64,000 nucleotides of DNA from positions 124,001 to 188,000 of the forward strand of contig SVMM01000004.1 in assembly GCA_015067435.1 (NCBI GenBank), read 5' to 3'. This document shows positions 26,383 to 34,821 of the stretch, one piece after another. Position numbers and translations under genes: made by a program. Positions within the stretch are counted from its first letter, which is position 1. Each line of letters starts with the position of its first letter. Source of the stretch: Oscillospiraceae bacterium (GTDB lineage: Bacteria; Bacillota; Clostridia; Oscillospirales; Oscillospiraceae). A model generated the notes under the pieces. That model ran no database searches. It worked only from the letters and a program-made list of their open reading frames with translations, and was not told the DNA's origin.

Positions 26383-27066
26383 TCACGCGTCCTGCCGGCG
26401 GTTCCCCGCCGCATACAGGGCAAAGGCGGCGAGCGTGAAGCCGTCCGCGATCTTTCCGGTTCCGATAAGCTCCGACAGCTCGCTTTCGCTCAGGAGCTCC
26501 AGCGCCGCGATCCCCTCGTATCCCTTCTCAATGCGCGGGCGGCTCACGTCGCAGAGGAACACCTCCGCCTTGGTCGCCAGGATCCCGCTGTCCGCCGCGA
26601 CTGTGCCGAGGAATCGGATATTGCCGACCTCCGCCGTCCCGATCTCCTCGCGCAGTTCCTTGCGCAGATTCTCCTCTCCGGACAGCCCCTTTTCGCCGAA
26701 GCCGCGCGGAAATGCCAGCATTTCCTCCCGCAGGGCGTGGCGATACTGCCGCAGCAGCACGAAGCGCCCCTGATACATGGGCACGGCGACCACCGCTCCG
26801 CTCTCGGCGGCGGGCAGCAGGCGCTCGTACGGGAACAGGAGGTCTCCGGCCTCCACGCCGTCCGCGCTCCGCCGGACAAGGTCAACGACCAGCAGGTGAT
26901 AGGGGCTCTCGTAGAGCACGCCCAGCTGCTTTCCCGTGGTCTTAAAAAAGTCATCCACCAGCCTGGGGTCCGTTACGATCTCAAGCGCGCCGCTCCGGAA
27001 TGCGGAGGGGCGTGCCTCACGCAGCTCCAGATAGCGCGTCCATGCGGAAGTCTCATGGTAATCCAT
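26383..27066 (-). CDS. NUDIX hydrolase
   Basis: 227 residues. The Nudix box is present as GLSGEENLRKELREEIG (the canonical REUXEE reads KELREE), preceded by AFPRGFGEKG. Layout resembles ADP-ribose pyrophosphatase-type enzymes (VPMYQGRFVLLRQYRHALREE), but with an extra N-terminal region of about 90 residues that is not typical. Its start overlaps the stop of the upstream unknown gene by one base. Confidence 0.85.
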   Translation of the reverse strand: MDYHETSAWTRYLELREARPSAFRSGALEIVTDPRLVDDFFKTTGKQLGVLYESPYHLLVVDLVRRSADGVEAGDLLFPYERLLPAAESGAVVAVPMYQGRFVLLRQYRHALREEMLAFPRGFGEKGLSGEENLRKELREEIGTAEVGNIRFLGTVAADSGILATKAEVFLCDVSRPRIEKGYEGIAALELLSESELSELIGTGKIADGFTLAAFALYAAGNRRQDA

Positions 27067-28496
27067 CAGCAGTTCCCTCCCTTATGCGTATGATACTCCC
27101 TTTCAAGCGCATACAGCATCCGGTTTTCATGGATGCCGTTGAAGACATTCTCCACCGTCTCCAGAATATCCGGCAGCTTGAAATGCGCAAACAGCTCCGA
27201 GGTGACGATCCCGAACAGCACGATGGAGATGAAATTGATCAGCAGCTTTCCGCCCACTCCGAAACGTACCGAAAGGGCGTCGGTCCATAGATCCTGAATC
27301 ACGTTGAGCAGATAGCTGATCGCGACAAAGGCCGCCGCATACAGGCCCGCCACCATCAGGCTGTAACGCAGGCTCCTTTTGCTGAGTTTTTTCCAGTACC
27401 GCCTTTGCTGCGCCAGCCGTTCGCCGCGATCCTTACCCTGAGTGTCCGGCAAGGATCGCTTCCCGCGTTTCCGAATGTATTCGATGTTCCGCTTCACCAG
27501 AAGAAGCGCGGTGCTCCACTCGGGCAAAGCGACATTCTCCGAGAAATCGGTCTGGGCGATCCTGCGGGCATCGTCTTTTCGATGGGAGATGTGCTCCCCG
27601 TTTTCCACGCTGTACCAGTACCGCGCCATATCGATGCGGAACTGTTTGCGGAAGTCCTCCGCGTCTCCGTCGCAATACCGCTTGTCCACGTCGAGGATGC
27701 TGTCCTCAACGGCGTAGTTGTAGCACAGATCGACAATGGCCTCCGCCGCGTCGATGTCTTTGGTATACGGCTCCGTCTCCAGCAGTTTGTACCATACGCT
27801 GCGGCGCTGCAGTTCCTCCCGGCTCACACCGTCCGAAATCCGGCGCAGGATCGCCAGGCCCCGCGCCAGAACCGCGTCAATTCCCTCGTCCCCCTGCGGT
27901 GCGGAAAACATCTGTCCGACCTGCTCCATGTAGTCCAGCAGGCTCTTCAGCGGCCCCGACTTCTGCGGATGGTTCGCGGTCTCGCTGCGGCTGAGCAGCA
28001 GGATCAATTCCACATAGCGGGACAGGAAAAGGTACTTTTCCCTGTCGCCCGTGTTTTCCCGCGCCTTCTCCCGGAGCAGCTGAACGTCGCTGTACTGGAT
28101 TGCCCGATAAACGTCGCGCAGCATGTCCCCGTCGTTATCGTCCAGCGGAACAAGCGAGAAGTAGAAGTCCTGCTTTTCCGCGTCCTCGCTGTTGCGCCGT
28201 TTTTCCAGCTGCTTCATGCAGCTTTTGACGTGACCGAGAATGTACTGCGCCGCCGTCCGCTGATCCGCGTACAGCGACACCTGGATCATACCCAGCTCGC
28301 ACAGCTCCATGACGGCGTTGTAGGTTTTTTCGTCCTTCAGCCCCGCCCAGAACGCGGCAGAGTCCGAAAGCTGGTTGTAGGACAGGATAACGGTATTCCC
28401 GTTTGCGGTGATCTCGCGAAACAGCGCGTCCTGTCCCGCAGCGATCTCTTGTTTTGAATTGCGGACGGAATCCAGTTCAAACAGATAGATGTTCAT
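27066..28496 (-). CDS. unrecognised 476-residue protein with C-terminal membrane pair
   Basis: I do not recognise the family. The N-terminus (MNIYLFELDSVRN) is hydrophobic in the manner of a buried strand, not a signal peptide. A long helical, charged middle follows, then two membrane helices near residues 385-405 and 425-445 (LMVAGLYAAAFVAISYLL, LLINFISIVLFGIVTSELF), and a short basic tail. Translation is coupled to the NUDIX gene, so the two probably act together, perhaps in nucleotide-derivative metabolism or signalling. Confidence 0.8.
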   Translation of the reverse strand: MNIYLFELDSVRNSKQEIAAGQDALFREITANGNTVILSYNQLSDSAAFWAGLKDEKTYNAVMELCELGMIQVSLYADQRTAAQYILGHVKSCMKQLEKRRNSEDAEKQDFYFSLVPLDDNDGDMLRDVYRAIQYSDVQLLREKARENTGDREKYLFLSRYVELILLLSRSETANHPQKSGPLKSLLDYMEQVGQMFSAPQGDEGIDAVLARGLAILRRISDGVSREELQRRSVWYKLLETEPYTKDIDAAEAIVDLCYNYAVEDSILDVDKRYCDGDAEDFRKQFRIDMARYWYSVENGEHISHRKDDARRIAQTDFSENVALPEWSTALLLVKRNIEYIRKRGKRSLPDTQGKDRGERLAQQRRYWKKLSKRSLRYSLMVAGLYAAAFVAISYLLNVIQDLWTDALSVRFGVGGKLLINFISIVLFGIVTSELFAHFKLPDILETVENVFNGIHENRMLYALEREYHTHKGGNC

Positions 28497-28562
28497 CGTT
28501 CGTAAGCTCCCGTATGTCAGCAGATATATGGATTATACATCCGAGCGCATTTCACACGCAAT

Positions 28563-28598
28563 AAAAATCTCCGAAAGCCGCAGCCTTCGGAGATTTTT
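28563..28598 (-). terminator. terminator of the displaced rpsI 3' end
   Basis: AAAAATCTCCGAA/TTCGGAGATTTTT, nearly the same hairpin as the one behind the intact rpsI (39232-39265). Confidence 0.85.
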
Positions 28599-28618
28599 CT
28601 GAACATTTTGGGGAAAGG

Positions 28619-28672
28619 TTAGCGCTTGGAGAACTGAGGCGCGCGACGTGCGGCCTTGAGGCCGTACTTCTT
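28619..28672 (-). pseudogene. rpsI: displaced 3' fragment of rpsI
   Basis: On the minus strand this reads [17 protein letters not shown] and stop, identical in protein to the end of the intact S9 gene at 39277, but with different synonymous codons (CTC, GCC, CGC, GCG here versus TTG, GCA, CGT, GCA there). It is followed by an rpsI-like terminator. Upstream the frame runs only 9 further codons to an ATG at 28699 that has nothing to do with S9. I read it as the original gene end displaced by an integrated element. Confidence 0.85.
28661..28672. repeat. left copy of putative att core
   Basis: GCCGTACTTCTT, directly repeated at 39319-39330 within intact rpsI. Sequences diverge completely on the island side of each copy. 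Confidence 0.65.
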
Positions 28673-28802
28673 AAAGCCGTTAGCGCTTCTAACCCGCATG
28701 AATAAAGGCCTCCCAGCATCGTGTCAGAGGTTTAACCTCTGTTTTAACCGCAGTTCGCGAAGATACCGATTTATGAAAGTGCGAAAAAATCAAAAAAGCG
28801 GA

Positions 28803-28815
28803 TTTGTTGCAAAAA
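28803..28815. repeat. left copy of 13-bp inverted repeat near the island ends
   Basis: TTTGTTGCAAAAA; its exact reverse complement occurs at 39220-39232. Possibly an arm-type recombinase site. The rest of 28673-28874 contains a short CAGAGG/CCTCTG palindrome and no gene. Confidence 0.4.
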
Positions 28816-28874
28816 GCATCTCCCAAGCTGTGCTTTGATTTTCTCACAGATGCGTTCATCTGTCAAGAGAGACA

Positions 28875-29126
28875 TTAAGGAGTTTCTTTTCTTTTATCAA
28901 GCGTGTACCTCACGCCTGATGTCTCATCCAACAGTGCATCTGCTAAAAAATCATCTGTAAACATGGCAAGTCCTTCGTCATACACACTCCCCAGCTTATC
29001 CGCAGGGGTCAGGATCAACGCATTGCCAACCCTATTGATATAGACCTCGCTTGCAGTGAATCGGTACTCATCAGGAATCCGCACTGCCTGACTTCTTCCG
29101 CTTGTAAAGACCTTTGCAATCTTCAT
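28875..29126 (-). CDS. VapB/VagC-type antitoxin (AbrB fold)
   Basis: 83 residues. The N-terminal swapped-hairpin DNA-binding domain is visible in AKVFTSGRSQAVRIPDEYRF, followed by a toxin-binding tail. The usual VapC toxin gene would follow on the minus strand, but the next sequence is the displaced rpsI end, so the antitoxin appears orphaned. It lies 27 bases downstream of the RelB-like gene. Confidence 0.82.
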   Translation of the reverse strand: MKIAKVFTSGRSQAVRIPDEYRFTASEVYINRVGNALILTPADKLGSVYDEGLAMFTDDFLADALLDETSGVRYTLDKRKETP

Positions 29127-29153
29127 TGGCGCACCTTCCTTATATCGCAGGAT

Positions 29154-29636
29154 TTACTCCGGCTCTCTCCGACTCTTAGCAACCTTTCGATTCCTTTCAG
29201 CGACCGCTTGCATCAACGCATTATACTGCTCCGGTGTTGCAACAGGATCAATCGGCGGATTGTCCTCATCAAAAGATTCTGGCAGGTTACGGGCTGCTTC
29301 GATCATGGCGATTTCTTCGTCAGAAAGCTTTGCGCCGCTGTTTGCCCTATGCTCCGCGAACGCTTCCGCCGCGCGACGCACCTGTCCCTTTCTGGCAGCC
29401 TCTACGCTACGTTCGAGCTTGGAAGTTAATTCTCCTTCCGTCATCAAGTCCGCGTTCACGGGCGCTGGCGCAGATGGAAGCTGCACTGGGAACGGTAGCC
29501 CGCCGGTCAGAACAATCTGCTTGAGAAACATATCCATCGCCGTGGACATGGACAGGCCGAGCCTGTTGAGGATATCCTCCGCAGCTGCCTTTGACTCGGG
29601 ATCGACTCGAAGATTGAGAGTTGCTGTTTTCGCCAT
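29154..29636 (-). CDS. RelB/DinJ-family antitoxin, long form
   Basis: 160 residues. The first 50 are a ribbon-helix-helix RelB/DinJ domain (TATLNLRVDPESKAAAEDIL, LGLSMSTAMDMFLKQIV). The extra C-terminal 100 residues are charged and unusual for the roughly 90-residue family. No RelE/YafQ toxin is adjacent. A perfect inverted repeat just upstream is a likely autoregulatory operator. Confidence 0.82.
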   Translation of the reverse strand: MAKTATLNLRVDPESKAAAEDILNRLGLSMSTAMDMFLKQIVLTGGLPFPVQLPSAPAPVNADLMTEGELTSKLERSVEAARKGQVRRAAEAFAEHRANSGAKLSDEEIAMIEAARNLPESFDEDNPPIDPVATPEQYNALMQAVAERNRKVAKSRREPE

Positions 29637-29661
29637 CGCACACCATTCCTTTCAGTTACGA

Positions 29662-29684
29662 TTGTAATGTATTTTGCGTTACAA
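29662..29684. promoter_or_regulatory. operator-like inverted repeat upstream of the RelB-like gene
   Basis: TTGTAA, 11 bases, TTACAA, 26 bases before the start codon, suited to a ribbon-helix-helix dimer pair. Confidence 0.5.
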
Positions 29685-29786
29685 GTCAAGAGCTATTCAT
29701 AAGAGTTGGGGCGAAGCGCTTCACTAGCAAAACCAATCCCTGTCGCTTCATTGAAACGCTTAGAGGATTGAGTTCAAGCTTCATTC

Positions 29787-29815
29787 TTGAAAACCGTCCT
29801 CTATTCTGCTATAAT
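29787..29815 (+). promoter_or_regulatory. promoter of the DUF4317 gene
   Basis: TTGAAA, 17 bases, TATAAT. Confidence 0.75.
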
Positions 29816-29880
29816 CGGAAACCGCTGTCCGACATTCGCGCATCAGAGCGAGCAACGACTACCGAGAGTGCGAGGTAACT

Positions 29881-31020
29881 ATGAATCAGAAGGAAATCAA
29901 CGAGCTGCGCCGCCGCTTCCGGGCGGACAAGAGCAATATCAGCCGCATTTACGGCTGCTTCGTCAATACCAAGAAGGAGATCGTCGCTTACATCGACTCT
30001 TCCCTCGGCATGATGAAGCAAGAGGAAGCCGAAATCTATCTCTCCCGGCTCAAGAAGTGCCTGTCTGGCGCCATGGGGCGCAACCTGATCGACATCGAAT
30101 TCTCTACGCAGCAGGTAGTGGACAGTTCCGAGCATCGGCTGCTCAAGGCGCTGCGCGATTCCCATTGTCAGGACGACAAGGCGCGAAGCGAGCTGTATGG
30201 CCGCATCATCTCCTCTCTCAATATCGAGCAAAGCAATTTCGTGATCCTGCTGGCCGCCGACGCATACGACGTGCCCTATCGCGGTTCTGACGACGAGGAA
30301 CAGGCGGACGCCTCCTCGGAGGTGTTTAACTACTTCGTCTGCGCCGTCTGCCCCGTTAAGGAGCCCACCGCCGATCTGCGGTTCTTTTACGACGTGAACG
30401 AGTTCCATGTCACCTCAAGCGGCCCCATCCTCGACAACACGGCGCTGGGCTTCCTCTTCCCCGCTTTCGACGACCGCAGCGCCAACATCTACAACGCGCT
30501 CTATTTTGCGCACAAGCCGGACGAGCTGCATGAGGAGGTCATCAGCGCCGTGTTCCGCACGGAGCCACCCCTGTCCGCGCCGCAGCAGCGCAACGCCTTC
30601 CACACCGCGCTCACCGACTCGCTGGAGGGCGATTGCAGCTACGAGGTCTTGCAGACGGTGGGAGAGAAGCTTCGCGGCAGGATCGCCGAGCACAAGGAAT
30701 CTAAAAACCCCGAGGCGCTGACGATCAGCACCCGCGAGGTCGAGGATATGCTCCGCAACGGCGGCGTATCCGAGGAGCACATTGAGGCTTTCACCAAATC
30801 GGTTCAGTCCGAATTCGGCGAAGACGCCGCGATCATGCCCGGCAACCTTGTGGACGGCAGGTTTGAGATCGTCACGCCGGACGTAAAAATCACCATGTCG
30901 CCGGAGTACAGCTACATGGTGGAAACAAAGGTAATCAACGGCCGCAAGTACATCCTGATCCCCGCCGACGACGGCATGGAGGTCAACGGCGTCGCGGTCG
31001 ATATCAGCTCCGTGCAATAA
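29881..31020 (+). CDS. DUF4317 domain protein
   Basis: 379 residues, full length for the family. It starts with INELRRRFRADKSNISRIYGCF and has KEIVAYIDSSLGMMKQEEAE, typical of DUF4317 proteins of Clostridia, whose function is not known. No signal peptide or membrane segment. It has its own promoter and is the only intact-looking long gene in the left half of the island. Confidence 0.88.
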   Translation: MNQKEINELRRRFRADKSNISRIYGCFVNTKKEIVAYIDSSLGMMKQEEAEIYLSRLKKCLSGAMGRNLIDIEFSTQQVVDSSEHRLLKALRDSHCQDDKARSELYGRIISSLNIEQSNFVILLAADAYDVPYRGSDDEEQADASSEVFNYFVCAVCPVKEPTADLRFFYDVNEFHVTSSGPILDNTALGFLFPAFDDRSANIYNALYFAHKPDELHEEVISAVFRTEPPLSAPQQRNAFHTALTDSLEGDCSYEVLQTVGEKLRGRIAEHKESKNPEALTISTREVEDMLRNGGVSEEHIEAFTKSVQSEFGEDAAIMPGNLVDGRFEIVTPDVKITMSPEYSYMVETKVINGRKYILIPADDGMEVNGVAVDISSVQ

Positions 31021-31050
31021 TTCCTGCCTTGTTGAATACGAGATAATAAC

Positions 31051-31091
31051 TGCGCCGGCGTAAAAATGCAAAAGCATCTCACGCCGGCGCA
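31051..31091 (+). terminator. hairpin after the DUF4317 gene
   Basis: TGCGCCGGCGT/ACGCCGGCGCA, 11-bp stem with a 19-base loop. The T-run is weak. Confidence 0.6.
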
Positions 31092-31116
31092 CGTATTGTC
31101 TTATTGACAGAATCAC

Positions 31117-31236
31117 TTATTCTGCTTGCGATGCGGGCTCTCCGTCTTCATCAACAATAAGCATATCCTCATTGGAATCCTGAAGAATAATGTGTTTCTC
31201 TTGCAGTTGCTTGGCAATACGATCATAAAAAGGCCT
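31117..31236 (-). pseudogene. C-terminal fragment of an unidentified protein
   Basis: The frame reads YDRIAKQLQEKHIILQ and continues to an acidic tail (EDGEPASQAE). It joins the rhamnosidase fragment out of frame around 31236. The source protein is not recognised. Confidence 0.45.
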
Positions 31237-31870
31237 GTCGGTCGCAGGAAATGTGGCTCTTGCGACCATACGTAAAGGCACCTGCTGCCCAACCACCGGC
31301 AACCGTTACCATGATTTCATTTCGATTCTGCAACAGCTTTGTTACGTCGTAAGTCTGATACTGAATCTGATGTTCATAGCTTGTTAAACCCGGTGCAAAG
31401 TAGTCTTCGCCAACCCTTTGGCCATTTAACTCCATCACATAGATTCCCAATGCCGTAGCATTGATCCATGCTTTCTTTACCGTTTTCCCTAGGGCGAATT
31501 CCTTACGAAATACCATAGGTACCGGAGACTCCTTTTCCGGAAAAGAATACAGCCCATCGGTAATCCACTGTCCCTTCCACGGGGTATCCAGCCGTCCTGT
31601 TGTAAATGAAGCATTCGCTACTGCTTGTTCTCCGCTTGTTCCAAAGGCTTCGATTCGTAAATCATAAGTTGTAAATGGGGACCAGGAACCATCGTACACA
31701 TTATTCAACTGATTGGTGGTTCGAATACTCCAGCCACCACAGCGAATGACAGCATGGTCTAACGCTTCTCCGTCTACGTCTGATTCCAATGCGAAGCGAA
31801 TGTTTGGGCGAGCATCCGTAATGCAATTATTTGTGGTATGCCCCACTTGAATATCTGTGATTCTTAACAT
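31223..31870 (-). pseudogene. 5' fragment of an alpha-L-rhamnosidase gene
   Basis: About 215 residues of the N-terminal region: MLRITDIQVG, then the Bac_rhamnosid_N-like domain (KAWINATALGIYVMELNGQRVG, FAPGLTSYEHQIQYQTYDVT, TVAGGWAAGAFTY). A complete enzyme has 700-900 residues; the catalytic barrel is absent and the frame stops at a junction. Its start codon overlaps the stop of the upstream transporter fragment (TAATG). Confidence 0.78.
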
Positions 31871-32348
31871 TACATACAACCTTCCTTCACTTCTACTTCC
31901 TTCAATTCCTTGATAGCTCTTTGCTTCTCTTCAATGTTCTTTTCCACGTCCAGAGAAGAAAGCAACAACGCTGTGATGATACAGGTAATTACTTCCAATC
32001 CTAAGAAGCAGAAAATAATCACCGCCTGAACGCTATCGGATTGCGTTGCAATGAGAGCACCTGCTGCATCGTAATATGGCTTTACATAGCCTGCTCTAAC
32101 TCCTCAACAGAAGTAATCTCCTTGCCGTCATACTCATAGGTATATCCATTTTCAAATGCTCTTGCCGTAAAAGGGCTTACGGACAATGCATTACGATATT
32201 CCTCGTCTGTATCCACCGGATGGTATCCCAACTCAGAGTAGAAAAACTGTGCTCCAAGGATATGAATAATAATCATGACAACAACGATGCCAATGGCAAT
32301 CCACACCTTCTGTGCTCTGGATAATTCCAACTTTTTCAAATGATTCAT
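31870..32348 (-). pseudogene. frameshifted remnant of a two-helix transporter-like protein
   Basis: Two frames together read as one protein of about 158 residues: MNHLKKLELSRAQK, a membrane helix (about 15-38), an extracellular stretch, then after a frameshift near 32082 a second helix (IFCFLGLEVITCIITALLL) and a Lys/Glu-rich tail with VEKNIEEKQ. The end resembles the last helices of MFS/GPH sugar transporters. AAAGGAA precedes the ATG at 32348. Together with the rhamnosidase fragment it suggests a broken rhamnoside-use cluster. Confidence 0.5.
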
Positions 32349-32411
32349 AACGATTCCTTTCTATTCACTGTTCATATGCATTCTTCCCCTGCAATTTGTT
32401 TGTTATTTTCT

Positions 32412-32720
32412 CTATGCGTCTAGTTCCGAAACCACCTTCGGATATTCCCTTGTTTCATCTGCTTCATGTAACGGATTCCATACTTGTGCAAAAAATGGAT
32501 CACGCTTCGCACGCTCTCCGTAATTCCAGCTGGCTCTCTCGCACTCCGGGCACCAATGGCCACCCTCTAATATCAGGCGTGGACTAGCTTCGAACTTATG
32601 TCCAAAAGCACAGGAAAACTGCAGCTTGGTTCTCCAATCACCGGTAGTCATGGTCTCGGACAGTAACTTCCCTCCGCGGAACTCAGCCGCACCCTTCATA
32701 TCGTTATAAGGTGCAAACAA
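32412..32720 (-). pseudogene. 3' fragment with zinc-ribbon-like cysteines
   Basis: Up to 102 codons with no credible start. The sequence has CAFGHKFEASP and GGHWCPECE, a pair of C/H clusters that could bind zinc. The upstream edge is a short tandem duplication (TTTGCACCTT twice), consistent with a recombination junction. I do not recognise the family with confidence. Confidence 0.5.
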
Positions 32721-32771
32721 GGTGCAAATCCGTTGCTTTAAAGTGCTTCAAATGCGGTATATACGCAGTTT

Positions 32772-32954
32772 TCACATCTTGGTTGGTAGCATGCCGTGGC
32801 AAACGAAAAGGATATGTATCATGTTGGCGATATACTCCCGCACGCAGGCGACACGCTCATCGATTTGCCCTGTATTGAGCGGCTTGAAAATCTCCTTGCC
32901 GCGATAGCAGAGGCTCATCGCCTTGAACTGGAACTCGCTGGCCTGTCTGGACAT
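32772..32954 (-). pseudogene. remnant ending in the start of a low-molecular-weight phosphotyrosine phosphatase
   Basis: The last codons read MIHILFVCHG, the conserved first strand and P-loop start of LMW-PTPase, then break off within the active-site loop. The preceding 44 codons are of unknown origin. From here to the CIRCE element I see no other gene. Confidence 0.45.
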
Positions 32955-33113
32955 AGCTCTTTCTCACTCCCGTTGAAGTTTTCCAATAAAGGCAGCTTTT
33001 TGTTGCCTTTCGCTAACTCAACATCATTATAATCCACATGCCAAAGAAATCAAGCTGTAATTCTTCTGCTTTTTGCAGATGCTCAATCACAACTCGCAAC
33101 AGGATTTTGCCGA

Positions 33114-33140
33114 TTAGCACTCGTTTAGCGAGAGTGCTAA
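33114..33140. promoter_or_regulatory. CIRCE operator (HrcA binding site)
   Basis: TTAGCACTC, 9 bases, GAGTGCTAA: a perfect CIRCE element. A TACAAT -10 box follows at 33146-33151. It implies HrcA repression of the Hsp20 gene. Confidence 0.96.
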
Positions 33141-33282
33141 TCCTTTACAATTCGTTCATAGAAAGATGTATTTTTGTTAACAGGCCGTGCTTATACTCAT
33201 AATTGTCCGAAGGGGAAAGAACCCCGGAGGGCAAATAAACATCGACTACCGCGCGAGCGGCATGCCAAAGGAGGTTTTCAAA

Positions 33283-33723
33283 ATGTTTGAACTCACACCT
33301 TTTGTGCATGGAAATCAGCTCCATACCTACGACCCCTTCCGCACGATGGAGGATCTGGAGAACCGTTTCTTCGGCGGGACTGCCTGTGAACTGAGCGGGA
33401 TCCGGACCGACATCCAGGACAAGGGCGACCACTACCTGATGGAAGCCGATCTGCCGGGCTTCAAAAAGGACGACATCCACGTTGACGTCAGCGACGGCAT
33501 GATGACCATCACAGCGGAACGGCACAGCGAGCATGAGGAGCAGGACAAGAAGGGCTCCTACGTGCGCTGTGAGCGCAGCTATGGCAGTTATCAGCGGTCG
33601 TTCGACCTCAGCGGCATCGACGAGAGCGGCGTGCAGGCAGCCTATGCCGACGGCGTGCTGAAGCTGACCCTGCCCAAGGCGAAGGAGCAGAAGCCGGAAA
33701 CGCATCAGGTGAAGATCGCCTGA
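33283..33723 (+). CDS. small heat-shock protein Hsp20
   Basis: 146 residues. An alpha-crystallin domain (SGIRTDIQDKGDHYLMEADLPGF, then VDVSDGMMTITAER, SYQRSFDLSGID, GVLKLTLPK) follows an N-terminal arm with FDPF-like TYDPFRTMEDLE. It is an ATP-independent holdase chaperone. AAAGGAGG sits 8 bases before the ATG. Control by the upstream CIRCE element is expected; a terminator follows. Confidence 0.95.
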   Translation: MFELTPFVHGNQLHTYDPFRTMEDLENRFFGGTACELSGIRTDIQDKGDHYLMEADLPGFKKDDIHVDVSDGMMTITAERHSEHEEQDKKGSYVRCERSYGSYQRSFDLSGIDESGVQAAYADGVLKLTLPKAKEQKPETHQVKIA

Positions 33724-33763
33724 GCCTCCCCTTCCGCGGCTTTCCCCCCCACGTTCCGAGACC

Positions 33764-33800
33764 GGACGCGGTTCCATCTGGAGCCGCGTCCTTCTTTTTT
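33764..33800 (+). terminator. rho-independent terminator of hsp20
   Basis: GGACGCGG...CCGCGTCC stem with a TTCTTTTTT tail. Confidence 0.9.
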
Positions 33801-33836
33801 CGCCGGCCGCGGGGATAAGGCGCGCGTCTCCCGCCG

Positions 33837-34092
33837 TATATAATGTCTGCTGAATAAACCGCGGTGCGGTTTATTCGCAGGGCGAAGGCCCTGCCATTCG
33901 TCAAAACCAACGGATTTGACGAATTCAGACATTGTTTCAATGCGTTTATCGAGAAAAAGCAAGGACTGCTTTTTCTCGAAGTGCAAGGATTTTGAAGAGA
34001 TTTCTTCAAAATCCTTGCACCGGAACAAATCCGCGCGCCCTTGAACGCTTTGCTTTTCAAGGGCTTCGGATTTGTTCAGTACGCATTATATA
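33837..34092. mobile_element. 256-bp hairpin-rich MITE-like element
   Basis: The ends are imperfect inverted repeats: TATATAATGTCTGCTGAA at left and TTCAGTACGCATTATATA at right, 15 of 18 positions pairing. Inside are at least five further stem-loops in a row (around 33852-33876, 33879-33894, 33896-33924, 33949-33979, 33981-34020 and 34023-34077), some with stems near 18 bp. It has no ORF of note. The right end stops 2 bases from the stop codon of the DUF1643 gene. Confidence 0.6.
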
Positions 34093-34094
34093 AG

Positions 34095-34712
34095 CTATCG
34101 GCCGCTGATATAGCCGTCAACGTCGAACGCTTCCAACGCGCTGTCCTTGCGCAGGTAGAGCGGATGATGGGGATGCCCCGCTTTGGAGCGCCGCCCGGCG
34201 CAGAACCACTCTGCCCCTCTCTTCCTGCCAAGCTCGACCATATCGCGCACGCAGTCGGAAAGGTAGCCGCGCTTTTCAATGATCGCGCCCCACGCGGCCC
34301 AAACAGCCGGCCGCTCCTGCGCGGATAAAGAGAGCGCGTAATCAAACGCCTTCATGTTTTCCCGGTGCAGGGTCAAATTGCATCGCTGCTCCATGTCGTC
34401 CGGCCTCGTCGCGCGCTGGGCGTAGACGTTAAACATCAGAAAGCTGTCGTAACCGTTGTACAGCGCAATCCGCTCCACCGATTTCAGCGTGTTGTCCAGC
34501 GCGTCCGGCGCCGCGGTCGACGGGTTGATGCCCACGCAGATCAGCGGCTTTTGCCCGCGCGTTCCAAGGATATACCGATACTCCGTGTATTGGTTCGGAA
34601 CGTACAGCCAGCGCCGGACGTCATAGCGGTCGTTGGGCAGCAGGGCGTCCTTCAGCGCCGTTTCAAAATCCGGCAGGCAAAGCTCCGCCGTTTCGCAGGA
34701 TGGTATGTGCAT
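34095..34712 (-). CDS. DUF1643 family protein
   Basis: 205 residues. The family core is clear: YRYILGTRG followed by PLICVGINPSTAAPDALDNTLKS (split here as PLICVGINPSTAA and DNTLKS), then LFNVYAQRATRPDD-like text. DUF1643 proteins are small, of unknown function and common on mobile DNA. The ATG has GGGGGAGG upstream; a TTG five codons earlier lies on the ribosome site itself. Confidence 0.85.
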   Translation of the reverse strand: MHIPSCETAELCLPDFETALKDALLPNDRYDVRRWLYVPNQYTEYRYILGTRGQKPLICVGINPSTAAPDALDNTLKSVERIALYNGYDSFLMFNVYAQRATRPDDMEQRCNLTLHRENMKAFDYALSLSAQERPAVWAAWGAIIEKRGYLSDCVRDMVELGRKRGAEWFCAGRRSKAGHPHHPLYLRKDSALEAFDVDGYISGR

Positions 34713-34821
34713 CGTATCCTCCCCCAATTTGTTGTCGTGCGTATGCTCCGTCCGTTCATGCGGCGCCGCATTTTCCGGTTTTTCCCGATCCCGTCATACC
34801 GCAAACACGGCGCGGCTCCCC

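Noticed and set aside
28600-28700. Independent small ribosomal-like gene (27 codons, start 28699)
   Set aside because: The S9 similarity covers only the last 17 codons and the rest is unrelated, so a displaced gene end explains it better.
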